Shown here: piece after piece, positions 46,060 through 54,203 of the stretch | Layout: each line of letters begins with the position of its first letter | Numbering within the stretch: the first letter of the stretch is position 1 | From: Streptomyces alboniger | GTDB taxonomy: Bacteria; Actinomycetota; Actinomycetes; Streptomycetales; Streptomycetaceae | Reading direction: 5' to 3' | Assembly (NCBI RefSeq): GCF_008704395.1 | Contig: NZ_CP023695.1 | Coordinates: 4,588,001-4,652,000 of the forward strand | Length of the DNA stretch: 64,000 nucleotides | The notes under the pieces: model-generated | Told to the model about the DNA's origin: nothing | Seen by the model: the letters and a program-made list of their open reading frames with translations, nothing else | Database searches by the model: none | Translations under genes and position numbers: made by a program

Positions 46060-46548
46060 TTACCGGTAGTTGACGAACTGCAGCGCGAAGTCGAAGTCCT
46101 GGCCCTTGAGCAGCGTCTGCACGGCCTGGAGGTCGTCGCGGCTCTTCGAGCTGACGCGCAGCTCGTCGCCCTGGACCTGCGCCTTGACGCCCTTCGGGCC
46201 CTCGTCGCGGATGATCTTTGCGACCTTCTTCGCGTTCTCCTGGGAGATGCCCTCCTCGATGGACGCGAAGATCTTGTACTCCTTGCCGGACAGCTGCGGC
46301 TCGCCCGCGTCCAGCGCCTTCAGCGAGATGCCGCGCTTGACCAGCTTGGACTGGAAGACATCGAGGATCGCCTTGACCCGCTCCTCGCCGGTCGCCTCCA
46401 TCAGGATCTTCTCGCCGGACCACGAGATCGAGGCGCCGGTGCCCTTGAAGTCGTAGCGCTGCGAGATCTCCTTGGCGGCCTGGTTGAGGGCGTTGTCGAC
46501 TTCCTGCCGCTCGACCTTCGAGACGATGTCGAAACTGGAGTCGGCCAT
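46060..46548 (-). CDS. yajQ: YajQ-family nucleotide-binding protein
   Basis: A 162-residue UPF0234/DUF520 protein. It spans [59 protein letters not shown] and [22 protein letters not shown] to the end FALQFVNYR. Some homologues bind cyclic-di-GMP or nucleotides. It is monocistronic and immediately precedes tRNA-Tyr. Confidence 0.96.
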   Translation of the reverse strand: MADSSFDIVSKVERQEVDNALNQAAKEISQRYDFKGTGASISWSGEKILMEATGEERVKAILDVFQSKLVKRGISLKALDAGEPQLSGKEYKIFASIEEGISQENAKKVAKIIRDEGPKGVKAQVQGDELRVSSKSRDDLQAVQTLLKGQDFDFALQFVNYR

Positions 46549-46744
46549 GTCCTGTGGCTCCTTGAATCGGGGTGTGCGTACTCAGCGGATACACGGCCGC
46601 CTGACGCTGGCCGCATCCGCAAAGCCTAGCCACCGCGCCCGCGCCGGGTGCCGATCAATCGGGTGGCGAAGCACCCCGGTGCATCAGGTATCGTTTACGT
46701 CGTTGCCACGGAGCGCCGCGAAAGCGGAGCGAGGCAGCAACCCC

Positions 46745-46826
46745 GGCGGTGTGCCCGAGCGGCCAAAGGGAGCAGACTGTAAATCTGCCGGCTCAGCCTT
46801 CCCAGGTTCGAATCCTGGCGCCGCCA
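46745..46826 (+). tRNA. tRNA-Tyr (GTA anticodon)
   Basis: A class II tRNA of 82 bases including the discriminator base. The acceptor stem GGCGGTG pairs with CGCCGCC. The D-loop is GCCCGAGCGGCC and the anticodon arm CAGACTGTAAATCTG has GTA. There is a long variable arm, and the T-arm is CCCAGGTTCGAATCCTGGG-like. CCA is not encoded. The 3' half from 46777 on is the attachment site of an integrated element; the tRNA is kept intact because the element brings its own 3' half. Confidence 0.98.
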
Positions 46827-46848
46827 CATGAAGGTAAACCCCCTCCGA
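46777..46848. repeat. attL: 72-bp direct repeat in tRNA-Tyr
   Basis: Identical, base for base, to 57849-57920. It begins in the anticodon loop region of tRNA-Tyr and runs past the 3' end into the terminator stem. The similarity goes on beyond it to the end of the terminator with three substitutions (46849, 46862 and 46867). This is the left boundary of the integrated element. Confidence 0.96.
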
Positions 46849-46877
46849 TCTGCGGAAACGTTGATCTGAGGGGGTTT
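46836..46877 (+). terminator. tRNA-Tyr terminator (element-derived copy)
   Basis: AAACCCCCTC (46836-46845) pairs with GAGGGGGTTT (46868-46877), followed by TCTTCGT; an inner GATC pair extends the stem after one mismatch. A second, slightly different copy lies at 57908-57949 beyond attR. Confidence 0.85.
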
Positions 46878-46959
46878 CTTCGTATGCGAACACGGCGATT
46901 CGAACGCTGGTCGAAACGCGTGGCTTGTCTCACTGAATATCGGGCTGGCCCGGCCCTGA

Positions 46960-48369
46960 TCAGCGCGTGTCCCCCAGGCGTCCCCCGGGGGATGAGTCGC
47001 TTCCGTGCCATTCCCGCAGGCCAGCCTCTATCTGGCGGTTCGCTCGCTCCTGCGCTTGCGCCAGGACCTTCGCGTAGACCCGGAGGAGGACGGCCACGGA
47101 GTGCCCGGCCCGACGGGCGACCTCCATCGGATCGACCCCGGAGAAGAGCCAGAAGGAGACCCCGGCACACCGAAGGTCGTACGGGCGACGAGCGAGCGGG
47201 GACGCCACCTCAATGGGGGAGAGGGCGGTGCTCCGGGCTTCTGCCCAGACCTCGCCGTAGCCTGTGTCCTGAATCACGCCGCCGCGACTCGTTCGAAAGA
47301 GCCGCCCGTCCGGAGCCGCGCCGAAGCGCGCGAGGTGCCACCGGAGCATGGCCACGAAGTGCGGCGGAATCGGGACCACCCGCGAGTCCCGAGCTGCTCG
47401 TGCCTTCAGATGGCGATGTTGGTGGGCCCGGTCGTCGTCCGTCCAGCCGTGGCCCGCGTGGACGATGCCGCCACGAAGCGTGAGCCGACCCCATCCATGC
47501 TTGGGAAGGTGGCACTGCGACGCAGTCAGACCTACGGCTTCAGCGGGGCGCATGGCGGCGTAGTAGAGGCACCCGAAGAAGGCTTCGAGATGGGCGCCAC
47601 GGTCGCCCTGTGCGCGCACGGCTTCGAGCAGCTTCTGAACCTGCCGAGGGTTGGCGACGCTCGCAGGGTCAACCTCCTCCGCTGACTTCGGAGGCGTCCA
47701 CTTCACCGTGGTCAGCGGATTCACGGGAACGCTGAAGTACCGCCGTTCCACCGCGAGCCCGAGTACGTCGCTGAGACAGGCCCGCTTGCGGTTGGCCGTA
47801 CGTCCGGCCGCAGGAGAGCCATCAAGCAGTGTCGACAGAGCGTCCAGCGCCAACCGAATCGTCCCGGGGTCTTCCAGCGCCGAGACGGGTACGGAGTTCT
47901 TCTCCACCCAGCGCAGCGCGTCCGCGACCTCCGTGGGGTGCTCCTGATCCCAGCGGCTCTTGTTGTACGCCCACCCGTACAGGGCCGTGCGGAGCGCGCG
48001 AGCGGGCGGCCGGCCCACGGTCGTCTTCACCAGGGCGGGGGTGATGGTGGCCAGGGCGTCCGCGTCGTTCCGGCGGGACTTCGCAGGGAGGCGGTCCCAC
48101 CTGCGGTCGATGTACGAGCGTGTGTGCTCGTACCAGGTCACGGACCCGTGCAACGCCCGGAGTTCGGAGGTGGGCAAGCCCGTCTCGACGTCAAACTGGT
48201 CGCCCTTGCGCAGGGAGGCCATCAGCTCGGAGCGACGACCGTCTGCCTGAGCCTTAAGGGTGTAGCTCTTGGAGTGCTTCTGCGGGCCGACCAGCCAGCG
48301 AACGCGGTAGGGCTTGGGGCGGTCGGGACGCGTCTCGATGCTGTAGACACGCACGTCGTAGGTCAGCAC
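46960..48369 (-). CDS. int: Tyrosine recombinase (integrase) of the AICE
   Basis: A 469-residue site-specific recombinase that moves the element in and out of tRNA-Tyr. An N-terminal arm-binding part (YRVRWLVGPQKHSKSYTLKAQADGR) and a core-binding SAM-like part precede the catalytic domain. Catalytic Arg I lies in YYAAMRPAEAVGL. Box II reads YDLRCAGVSFWLFSG, so the usual His of HxxR is Tyr and the following His is Cys. AGHS and the nucleophile Tyr in LLRVYAKVL follow. GTG start at 48369 overlaps the xis gene end by 7 bases. The gene end contains the 17-base repeat at 46970-46986. Confidence 0.95.
   Translation of the reverse strand: MLTYDVRVYSIETRPDRPKPYRVRWLVGPQKHSKSYTLKAQADGRRSELMASLRKGDQFDVETGLPTSELRALHGSVTWYEHTRSYIDRRWDRLPAKSRRNDADALATITPALVKTTVGRPPARALRTALYGWAYNKSRWDQEHPTEVADALRWVEKNSVPVSALEDPGTIRLALDALSTLLDGSPAAGRTANRKRACLSDVLGLAVERRYFSVPVNPLTTVKWTPPKSAEEVDPASVANPRQVQKLLEAVRAQGDRGAHLEAFFGCLYYAAMRPAEAVGLTASQCHLPKHGWGRLTLRGGIVHAGHGWTDDDRAHQHRHLKARAARDSRVVPIPPHFVAMLRWHLARFGAAPDGRLFRTSRGGVIQDTGYGEVWAEARSTALSPIEVASPLARRPYDLRCAGVSFWLFSGVDPMEVARRAGHSVAVLLRVYAKVLAQAQERANRQIEAGLREWHGSDSSPGGRLGDTR
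46970..46986. repeat. 17-bp repeat, left copy (candidate integrase arm site)
   Basis: TCCCCCAGGCGTCCCCC is identical to 57779-57795 near the other end of the element. This copy lies inside the last codons of int, about 120 bases from the att core. Confidence 0.6.
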
Positions 48370-48563
48370 GCGGATACCTCGCAGGTGTCCCACCACGAGT
48401 CGAGGTCGGAGCGGCGGATGCGTATCTGGCCGTTGGGCAGCTTCAGGAGTCGGGGTGCTTTGCCGCGTGCGCGTAGCCGGTAGAAGGCCGCCCGCGACAT
48501 GCCGAGCTCGTCGAGCGCTTCCACGAGGGTGAGTTTGGGGTCTCGGGTGGCGCTCACAGCCAC
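48363..48563 (-). CDS. xis: Excisionase / MerR-like helix-turn-helix protein
   Basis: A 66-residue DNA-binding protein: LTLVEALDELGMSRAAFYRLRARGKAPRLL, then a wing LPNGQIRIRRSDLDSWWDTCEVSAC, as in pSAM2 Xis and other helix_turn_helix-17 excisionases. It directs excision with Int. The GTG start has AAGGAG upstream and lies inside the end of repSA; its stop lies inside the start of int. The three genes form one coupled operon. Confidence 0.93.
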   Translation of the reverse strand: MAVSATRDPKLTLVEALDELGMSRAAFYRLRARGKAPRLLKLPNGQIRIRRSDLDSWWDTCEVSAC

Positions 48564-50005
48564 GGGTCTCCTTCCGTCTTGGCGCGTTGCTTGAGTGCTT
48601 GGTCGTGGCGGACGTGGGCGGCGAGGAGTTCTTCGCCGGGGCGGTAGCCGGTGCCGAGGAAGGTCCAGGCGGAGTCGGTGACCAGGGTGGTGGGCTCTTC
48701 GTCGGGGAGGCCGCGGTGGGCGCGGGCGGTGGCGAGGCGCCAGGCCCGGCGTACGTCGCGCAGGGCGCCGAGGGTGGTGGAGTAGGCGCGGGACTTGCTG
48801 GAGAAGTGGCCGCGGAAGCCGAGCATGTGGGCCCACTTCCAGAGCTTGAGGTGGGCGAACTCCGGCAGGTGGCCGAGGTCCCAGGCAGTGCGGATCATCT
48901 GGCGGGCGTGGTGCTGGACGGGGAGGGCCTTGATGCGTTCGGCCTGTCCGGTCCCGTCGCAGTCGGAGCACAGGTCGAGGAAGCCGTCCGGACCGCGTAC
49001 GTAGCCGCGTCCCTTGCAGGGGCGGCACAGGAGAGTGCGGTCCACGGTGCCCGCGCCTTCGGCGTTCTTGGTGGCGTACTTGGCGACGTATCCGGCGACT
49101 TTGGCGTCGGTCAGTTCGCCGTCGCCGAGGGCGGTGATGGGGTCGACCTTGAATCGTTCGCCCCAGGTCATGATCCGTTCGCCGATGGCGTCGGACTCTA
49201 CGGTGAGCCGAGTGCGGCGGACGGCCAGGCCGACGGCGACGTTCAGGGCGTCGAAGGTGGCCCATGGGGGCGGGGTGCTCGTGTGGCCGCTGGGGCCGTC
49301 GAAGCGGATCACGGCGTGGAAGTGGACCAGGCCGCGTTTTTGGTACTCGGCGACCTTCGCGAAGGAGATACGCAGGCCGGTTCGTAGGGCTTCTTGTGTC
49401 ATGCCGAGGTGGGCGGCGAGGGCTCGGCGGAGGTAGATCGTGAAGCGTGCCCAGAGCTGTCCTGCGTGGGCGTTCCAGAGCACGGCGCCGGTGTAGTCGT
49501 AGGTGGACGGGTGCAGCGGTGTGCCGAGTTCTGGGGCGTCTTCGGTGTGGTGGGTGCCGCAGGCGCAGGGGCGGGGCTTGCCTGCCGGGTCGGTCTTGCG
49601 GTTGTGGACGGGGCCGAAGGAGGGGGCGGTGAGGGTGACGAAGGCGCGGGGGTGGTCGCGGACGCTTTCGGCGACGTTCTTGCCGCCGGAGAGTCCGGCT
49701 TTGATCAGGTGGTAGGTGTCGGCGGCGTACACCCGGGAGCAGGCGGGGCAGCGCGAGGAGCGGCGGTTGCCGCAGGTGGTGAGGAGGCGTCCGGTCGGTT
49801 CGTCCTCGGAGCGGTAGGAGCGGACGACTTCCTTGGTTGCCTGGTCGGTGGTGACTGTCCAGCCGTGAAGGTTGACGGGGTTGGTGCAGCCGCGCAGCTC
49901 GCGGACCTGTTCGGTGACGCGGCCGAAGTTGTCGGTGTTGGCCAGGGCGATCAGGTCCCGCAGGCCGGGGCTGAGCACGTGGTGCAGGTCGAGGTGGTGG
50001 CGCAT
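48554..50005 (-). CDS. repSA: Replication initiator RepSA
   Basis: Rolling-circle replication initiator of the pSAM2 type, 483 residues. It has an N-terminal Cys region (CGNRRSSRCPACSRVYAADTY) and AFVTLTAPSFGPVHNR, the HUH-like strand context. GLVHFHAVIRFDGPSG supplies the His-hydrophobic-His motif. Later comes a DnaJ-like zinc region (CRPCKGRGYV ... CSDCDGTGQ) and a basic C-terminal part. It starts at the ATG 50005 and overlaps xis. It makes the excised circle replicate before transfer. Confidence 0.93.
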   Translation of the reverse strand: MRHHLDLHHVLSPGLRDLIALANTDNFGRVTEQVRELRGCTNPVNLHGWTVTTDQATKEVVRSYRSEDEPTGRLLTTCGNRRSSRCPACSRVYAADTYHLIKAGLSGGKNVAESVRDHPRAFVTLTAPSFGPVHNRKTDPAGKPRPCACGTHHTEDAPELGTPLHPSTYDYTGAVLWNAHAGQLWARFTIYLRRALAAHLGMTQEALRTGLRISFAKVAEYQKRGLVHFHAVIRFDGPSGHTSTPPPWATFDALNVAVGLAVRRTRLTVESDAIGERIMTWGERFKVDPITALGDGELTDAKVAGYVAKYATKNAEGAGTVDRTLLCRPCKGRGYVRGPDGFLDLCSDCDGTGQAERIKALPVQHHARQMIRTAWDLGHLPEFAHLKLWKWAHMLGFRGHFSSKSRAYSTTLGALRDVRRAWRLATARAHRGLPDEEPTTLVTDSAWTFLGTGYRPGEELLAAHVRHDQALKQRAKTEGDPWL

Positions 50006-50040
50006 GGGTGGCGGGGTCTCCCGTCTGACGTGAGGGTGGG

Positions 50041-50088
50041 GCCTGCGGGCAGCAGCGATTCAGTGCGCTCGGGCTGCTGTCCGCAGGC
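50041..50088. other. 16-bp stem-loop upstream of repSA
   Basis: GCCTGCGGGCAGCAGC (50041-50056) pairs with GCTGCTGTCCGCAGGC (50073-50088), 15 of 16 pairs plus one G-T wobble, with a 16-base loop. It lies between the DUF2637 gene and repSA, 36 bases upstream of the repSA start codon. It could be a terminator, an attenuator or the double-strand origin. Confidence 0.6.
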
Positions 50089-50147
50089 ATGACTGGCAGG
50101 GCCCAGGGCGGGCGAGGAGGGGAGCGCCGGGGAGGCCGACGGTGGAG

Positions 50148-50837
50148 TTACAGGGCCGCGTGGAGGGCAGTGGCCATGGGCAGCCCGATGGCCAGGCGCA
50201 TCTTGAGCTGAGCCGCAGTGATGGGCTCGCCGTGCTCGGCACAATGCGATGCGGCGATGGAGCGCGCTTCGGTCAGCAGCGGTTCGGGGACCTTCAGCGC
50301 GGGAGCGGCCGGTGCGGGCGTGGTCGAGGGCTCGGGCCGACTGGGCGCGGGTGCCTGGTCGACAGTGGGGGCCGCAGGCGTGGGCGCCGGGACGGGAACC
50401 GTCGGGGGTTCCGTGGCTGGCGCGGCGGGCTCGTTCGCGACTGCGTGGAAGCAGCGGAGGAGCTGCGGGCCGACGGCTCCCCAGCCGAGGAGCAGTAGCG
50501 GGGCCACGGCGTCGACAGCGGCACGACCGTAGTGCTTGGCTGCGATGGGTTCGGCGACGTTGAGGGCCAAGGTCAGCAGGCCGGAGACGTGCATGAGGCG
50601 GGTGGCGGCCGTCGTCTGCTCGGGCGGGATGCCGCGCAGGGAGAGATAGCGCAGGGCTACGAGGAGGCCGACCACGGAGAGGTCCACCATCGGTGCGATG
50701 AGCGGGGCGATGGGGGCGGGGACGCCCAGGCGCAGGGCCAGGGACCAGACGTTGCCGAAGGAGAAGACGAACGCCAGGGCGGCGATCACGATCATCACGG
50801 CTGTGATGGTGCGCTGAGTGATGCGGTCCTCAGTCAT
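50148..50837 (-). CDS. DUF2637 / Spd-like membrane protein
   Basis: A 229-residue protein with four N-terminal hydrophobic segments (ITAVMIVIAALAFVFSFGNV, APIAPLIAPMVDLSVVGLLVAL, LMHVSGLLTLALNVAEPIAA, AVAPLLLLGWGAVGPQLL). A Pro/Ala-rich linker and a small C-terminal helical domain follow. This is the DUF2637 architecture of AICEs and Streptomyces plasmids, where such genes sit by tra and affect spread of the plasmid in the mycelium (Spd function). It lies between tra and repSA on the same strand. Confidence 0.85.
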   Translation of the reverse strand: MTEDRITQRTITAVMIVIAALAFVFSFGNVWSLALRLGVPAPIAPLIAPMVDLSVVGLLVALRYLSLRGIPPEQTTAATRLMHVSGLLTLALNVAEPIAAKHYGRAAVDAVAPLLLLGWGAVGPQLLRCFHAVANEPAAPATEPPTVPVPAPTPAAPTVDQAPAPSRPEPSTTPAPAAPALKVPEPLLTEARSIAASHCAEHGEPITAAQLKMRLAIGLPMATALHAAL

Positions 50838-50885
50838 GGGTGTTCACCTCCTTCCGGGCGAGGACGCGACGGGTGGTGTGGCCGG

Positions 50886-52292
50886 TCAGGCCGCCATGGG
50901 CGGGGTGGTGTCCCCCGGGCCCGGCTTGGTGAGGTCGAGGCCGGGGAGGCAGGCGGCGAGCAAGTCGGCCGGGTCGGCGGTGAGATGGGCTGTCTGCTCG
51001 GCGATGGCCGCGCTGTCCCTGCCGGAGACGTAGGGGGTGCGGATGCGGGTGAAGCCGGGTTGCGACTGGTGGTTCATGGAGACCACGCCGACGTAGGAGC
51101 GGTCCTGAAGATTGATCGGGTTGGCGTCGGGCCACTCCCGGATGTCCTCGCCGAGGGCGGCCACGGCCGCTTCTGCGGTCTTCTGGGCGAAGGACAGGCC
51201 GATGGGGCACACGTCGCGGATGAACGTGGGGATGGCGTCGCCCGTGGACTTCTGGGTGGCAAGGATGGTGAGGATGCCCGTGCTGCGGCCCTTCTTGACC
51301 AGGTCCTCGACGAGCCGGGCGTTCTCGGCGGCGAGAGCGGCCAGCTTTTTCGTTTTGGGGTCGCTGCCCTTGTGGTCGCGGAAGTAGGTGTGCGCTTCGT
51401 CGATGATCACGACGACGAGCGGCCATGTCGCGGACGGCCCGACCTCCCACATGCTCTGGACGCCCAGGACGCGTTCGGCGGCCGAGACGCGGGCACGGCG
51501 CAGGTCCACCAGGCGCCGGAAGAGGGCGTTGGCCTCTTCGAGGTCGTCACCGACGAAGGCGAACATCCGCTTCACGAGGTGGGCGTAGTCCCCCTCCCGG
51601 GCGGTCGATACCTTGCCGTCGGCACACACAAACTGCACCGTGGGCGAAGGTGCCCAGTCGCAGATCAGACGGTTGATGAGCGAGGTCTTCCCGAAGCCTG
51701 GAAGGCCAGCCACAGTCACGCCGGGCACCTGGGTCAGGTCCACGGACACCGGTTGCGCGTACTCGTCCACGCCCAGGTCCCACCGGGCGATCTCGTCCGG
51801 CACCTCACCCGTCGGGTGATGCTCGGTAGGGATCTTCAGCGGGTCGAGGCGGACACCACGGATGACGACCTGTCCGGGCTTGTCCTGGGTGACCGCGACC
51901 CGTGTGCAGCCCCAGGCGTCGGCCAGGTGCGGAGCCGCCTTCTGGAACTGTTCGAGACCGACACGGGGCAGGCACGTCGCCCGAGCGATCACCCCGTACG
52001 CGTCGTGCCGGACCTTCAGAGCCGGAATCAGCACGCGGGGCTTGACCGGCCTGTTGGTCGTGTTGGCCATAGATGCCAGCGCGGTCGGAGTCTTGTCCGT
52101 GACCGACAGCTTCAGCATGGGCGCGAGCCGCCTCCAGCCCCACCGCACGCGCACGGCCTGACGGATGGACTGTCGGGTCATGGCGTCGGCACGCACGTAG
52201 CGGACCACCCACACCACGGCCCACACGGCCATCACGGCGAGGCCGAGCTGTACGACGAGCGGGGCTATGCCGAACACCTCCTGCACGGACAT
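50886..52292 (-). CDS. traSA: FtsK/SpoIIIE-type DNA transfer ATPase (TraSA-like)
   Basis: Conjugal translocase of 468 residues. In Streptomyces a single FtsK-like protein moves double-stranded DNA between hyphae. One N-terminal membrane segment (VVQLGLAVMAVWAVVWVVRYV) is followed by the motor domain. Walker A is GLPGFGKTS (196-204), Walker B is LVVVIIDEAH (292-301), and VKKGRSTGILTILATQKSTGD follows. Start ATG 52292, with AAGGAG 6 bases upstream. It belongs to the group of short Tra proteins that lack a separate DNA-winged-helix gene. Confidence 0.93.
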   Translation of the reverse strand: MSVQEVFGIAPLVVQLGLAVMAVWAVVWVVRYVRADAMTRQSIRQAVRVRWGWRRLAPMLKLSVTDKTPTALASMANTTNRPVKPRVLIPALKVRHDAYGVIARATCLPRVGLEQFQKAAPHLADAWGCTRVAVTQDKPGQVVIRGVRLDPLKIPTEHHPTGEVPDEIARWDLGVDEYAQPVSVDLTQVPGVTVAGLPGFGKTSLINRLICDWAPSPTVQFVCADGKVSTAREGDYAHLVKRMFAFVGDDLEEANALFRRLVDLRRARVSAAERVLGVQSMWEVGPSATWPLVVVIIDEAHTYFRDHKGSDPKTKKLAALAAENARLVEDLVKKGRSTGILTILATQKSTGDAIPTFIRDVCPIGLSFAQKTAEAAVAALGEDIREWPDANPINLQDRSYVGVVSMNHQSQPGFTRIRTPYVSGRDSAAIAEQTAHLTADPADLLAACLPGLDLTKPGPGDTTPPMAA

Positions 52293-52402
52293 TCATTGCT
52301 CCTTGGAGTAGTCGAGGAAGGGCAGTGCACTGGGGCGGGCGCCCGGCCCGGCGTGAGGCGACGGATGGTCGCGTTCAGCGCCGGACCGGAGGGCGGGGCT
52401 GC

Positions 52403-52759
52403 TCACGCCGCGTCGGCGGCCGGGGCGGGGGTGAGGAGGTCGATGCGGTCGGCGCGGTAGGCGATGCCGTCCGCCAGCGAGCCGTTGAAGATGCGGGCCC
52501 ACGGGGTGGCGAACAGTTCCACCGGCTTCACCGGCAGTCCCGGCTTGAGGCCGTTGGGGAGCCCGGTCTCCGGAACGGTGATCTTCAGGGCCTCGGCGCG
52601 GTCCTCCTCCATGAAGAAGAGGGTGATCGTCATCAACTTCGCGCCTGTCTCACGGTCGGTCGCGAACTGGGTCTTCTCGGCGTCCGCGTACTTGGGCACC
52701 GGCAGGGTGCCGACCATGAACGCGGCGGTCGGGAGCAGGCCAACACGGATACGAGCCAT
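52403..52759 (-). CDS. Small conserved AICE protein (SCO3933-like)
   Basis: A 118-residue protein with no motif I recognise: MARIRVGLLPTAAFMVGTLP, then KYADAEKTQFATDRETGAKLMTITLFFMEEDRAEALKITVP and a PGLPVKPVELFATPWARIFN stretch, all beta-rich. Proteins of this length and pattern commonly precede tra in pSAM2-type elements; I recall them as the SCO3933 family of putative regulators, which I could not check. It is the first gene of the minus-strand transfer operon, divergent from the GntR gene. Confidence 0.8.
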   Translation of the reverse strand: MARIRVGLLPTAAFMVGTLPVPKYADAEKTQFATDRETGAKLMTITLFFMEEDRAEALKITVPETGLPNGLKPGLPVKPVELFATPWARIFNGSLADGIAYRADRIDLLTPAPAADAA

Positions 52760-52827
52760 GACAGTTGAGTCCCTTCGGTAGAAGCCTCACCACGAGGCGG
52801 TGAGGTGCGATCTATAGAACCTCGGTG

Positions 52828-52862
52828 ACCTAGCACTGTCAAGTATGAAGGGTGAGCTAGGT
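52828..52862. promoter_or_regulatory. Inverted-repeat operator between transfer operon and korSA-like gene
   Basis: ACCTAGC (52828-52834) is exactly inverted by GCTAGGT (52856-52862). Further CTAG/CTATG-type copies follow at about 52868-52879 and 52889-52904. They fill the AT-richer divergent promoter and are good sites for the GntR/KorSA repressor. Confidence 0.65.
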
Positions 52863-52922
52863 ATGTAGTGACCTATGTCAGCGGGGTGTGCTAGGGCAGC
52901 TAGGGATGGCTACTCTGAGGGC

Positions 52923-53420
52923 ATGACTCCCGCGCCAGACAAGAAGCAGGACCGCCGGCCGCCGTATCAGCACGCAGCCGACGAGCTCCGGCGCGAGATC
53001 ATGCAAGGCCGCTTCAAGCCCGGTGAGCAGATGCCGCCCGTCCGCGAGCTGCAAGAGCGCTTCGGGGTCGCCAACATGACCGCGAGAAGCGCTCTGAACG
53101 TGCTGCGGGACGAGGGGCTGATCTACACCATTCACGGCCGCGGCAGCTTCGTCGCTGATGTGGCCGTCGCCGACAGCGCGGGCGAATTCGCCATCGACTA
53201 CACCCCGCCCGCCTGGTACCTGGCCAACGACCCCGAGCGTGAGCCAGCGGACGGCGAGAGCGAGGGCAGCGAGCCCCGGACTTCGGAAACGGCCCCGCCC
53301 TCCCTCGCTGAAGTGCTCACCGCGTTGCGCGACGAGATCCGCGTACTCAGCGCCGAGCATCAGGAGTTGCGCCGGGAAGTCGAGGAGCTGAAGAAGGCTC
53401 GACGCGATCCGCGGTCCTGA
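52923..53420 (+). CDS. korSA: GntR-family repressor, KorSA-like
   Basis: A 165-residue GntR-type regulator. The N-terminal winged helix is the standard one: YQHAADELRREIMQGRFKPGEQMPPVRELQERFGVANMTARSALNVLRDEGLIYTIHGRGSFVA. The rest is short and acidic with a C-terminal coiled coil (LRDEIRVLSAEHQELRREVEELKK) rather than a large ligand domain. In pSAM2, KorSA of this type represses transfer and activator genes. It lies divergent from the transfer operon across an operator-rich gap. ATG 52923 chosen. Confidence 0.9.
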   Translation: MTPAPDKKQDRRPPYQHAADELRREIMQGRFKPGEQMPPVRELQERFGVANMTARSALNVLRDEGLIYTIHGRGSFVADVAVADSAGEFAIDYTPPAWYLANDPEREPADGESEGSEPRTSETAPPSLAEVLTALRDEIRVLSAEHQELRREVEELKKARRDPRS

Positions 53421-53571
53421 GTCGTGCCACCTCGTGCCGTAGCTCCCGCGTCTCACGGCTGAGCCTGGCCACCATGGCCGTGATCTCACGGACCAGAGCA
53501 GACACCTCTGCGGACTCCGGGCTGTGAATGACGCTCAACTCCCCTTCTATCTGGCTTACCTGGTCGGACAT
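53347..53571 (-). CDS. Small coiled-coil protein (uncertain)
   Basis: A 74-residue open frame, MSDQVSQIEGELSVIHSPES at the start, then EVSALVREITAMVARLSRETRELRHEVARLRT, a clear amphipathic coiled coil with sensible codon use. It overlaps the end of the GntR gene by 74 bases on the opposite strand, in a region where the GntR protein also encodes a coiled coil. It may therefore be an antisense artefact. A GGGGAG site lies just upstream of its ATG. Confidence 0.4.
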   Translation of the reverse strand: MSDQVSQIEGELSVIHSPESAEVSALVREITAMVARLSRETRELRHEVARLRTADRVEPSSAPRLPGATPDARR

Positions 53572-54203
53572 GTCTCCCCGTTCGCTGCCATGCCATCGGT
53601 GCGTGCTGCGCGAGCCCGAGCGCAGCGGAGCTGTTCAGAGTTTCTTTACTGGATCAAGGCGGCCCGCCTGCGGCGTGCCGCGCGCGCTGGCGGCCGGGGG
53701 CCGCCGCCGCTCCATGTCTCCGCCACCGCTCCGGCGGCCCCCCGCCACTCAGCGCGCAACAACGCCGAAGCGGTCGAGGGGACCAGGAAGCAACTCGACC
53801 ACTTCGAGCACCAGGACCAGGCCGACGAGCGCCGAACCGAGGCCGCGTCCGCAACGCCAAGGCCGGTCGACGGCGAGGGCCGTGACGCATTGAGGCAGCG
53901 TGGCTGAGACCGGGACGGGGTTGCTGGAGGCATACGTGGCGGGTGCTCGTTCGGCCGCCCCGCCGTCGTGGCTGACTTTCGGTGGCTGAGGTCAGAACTG
54001 GGGATGCACGGGCCGCGCCGCAATGTTGTTTCCTCTCCGACTCGACTGTGTGGAGCCGGGGTTGCAGCCGAACCCGCGTTCGGGCACGCCGATCACCCCG
54101 GTACCATCGGCACCGGGGTCCTGAACAGGGATTCCTCGACCGGACCACCCGGAATGCTGTCCAGGCTGAGGGGTGGTCCGGTCTTTTGTTGTCGGGTGAG
54201 GGT
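53572..54203. other. Non-coding region with hairpins inside the AICE
   Basis: 632 bases without a convincing gene on either strand. The left half is very GC-rich and includes a perfect 7-bp hairpin (GGCGGCC at 53689-53695, GGCCGCC at 53699-53705). The right half holds two further stem-loops ending in a U-tract terminator at 54138-54190. It may encode a small RNA on the plus strand. Confidence 0.5.
54138..54190 (+). terminator. Rho-independent terminator, plus strand
   Basis: GACCGGACCACC (54138-54149) pairs perfectly with GGTGGTCCGGTC (54172-54183), followed by TTTTGTT. The U-tract lies on the plus-strand side. No protein gene on the plus strand ends here, so it may terminate a small RNA or read-through from the GntR gene. 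Confidence 0.75.

Noticed and set aside
53646..54148. Several overlapping frames of 120-165 residues on both strands
   Set aside because: None has a ribosome site, motif or sensible composition; the area looks non-coding with hairpins.
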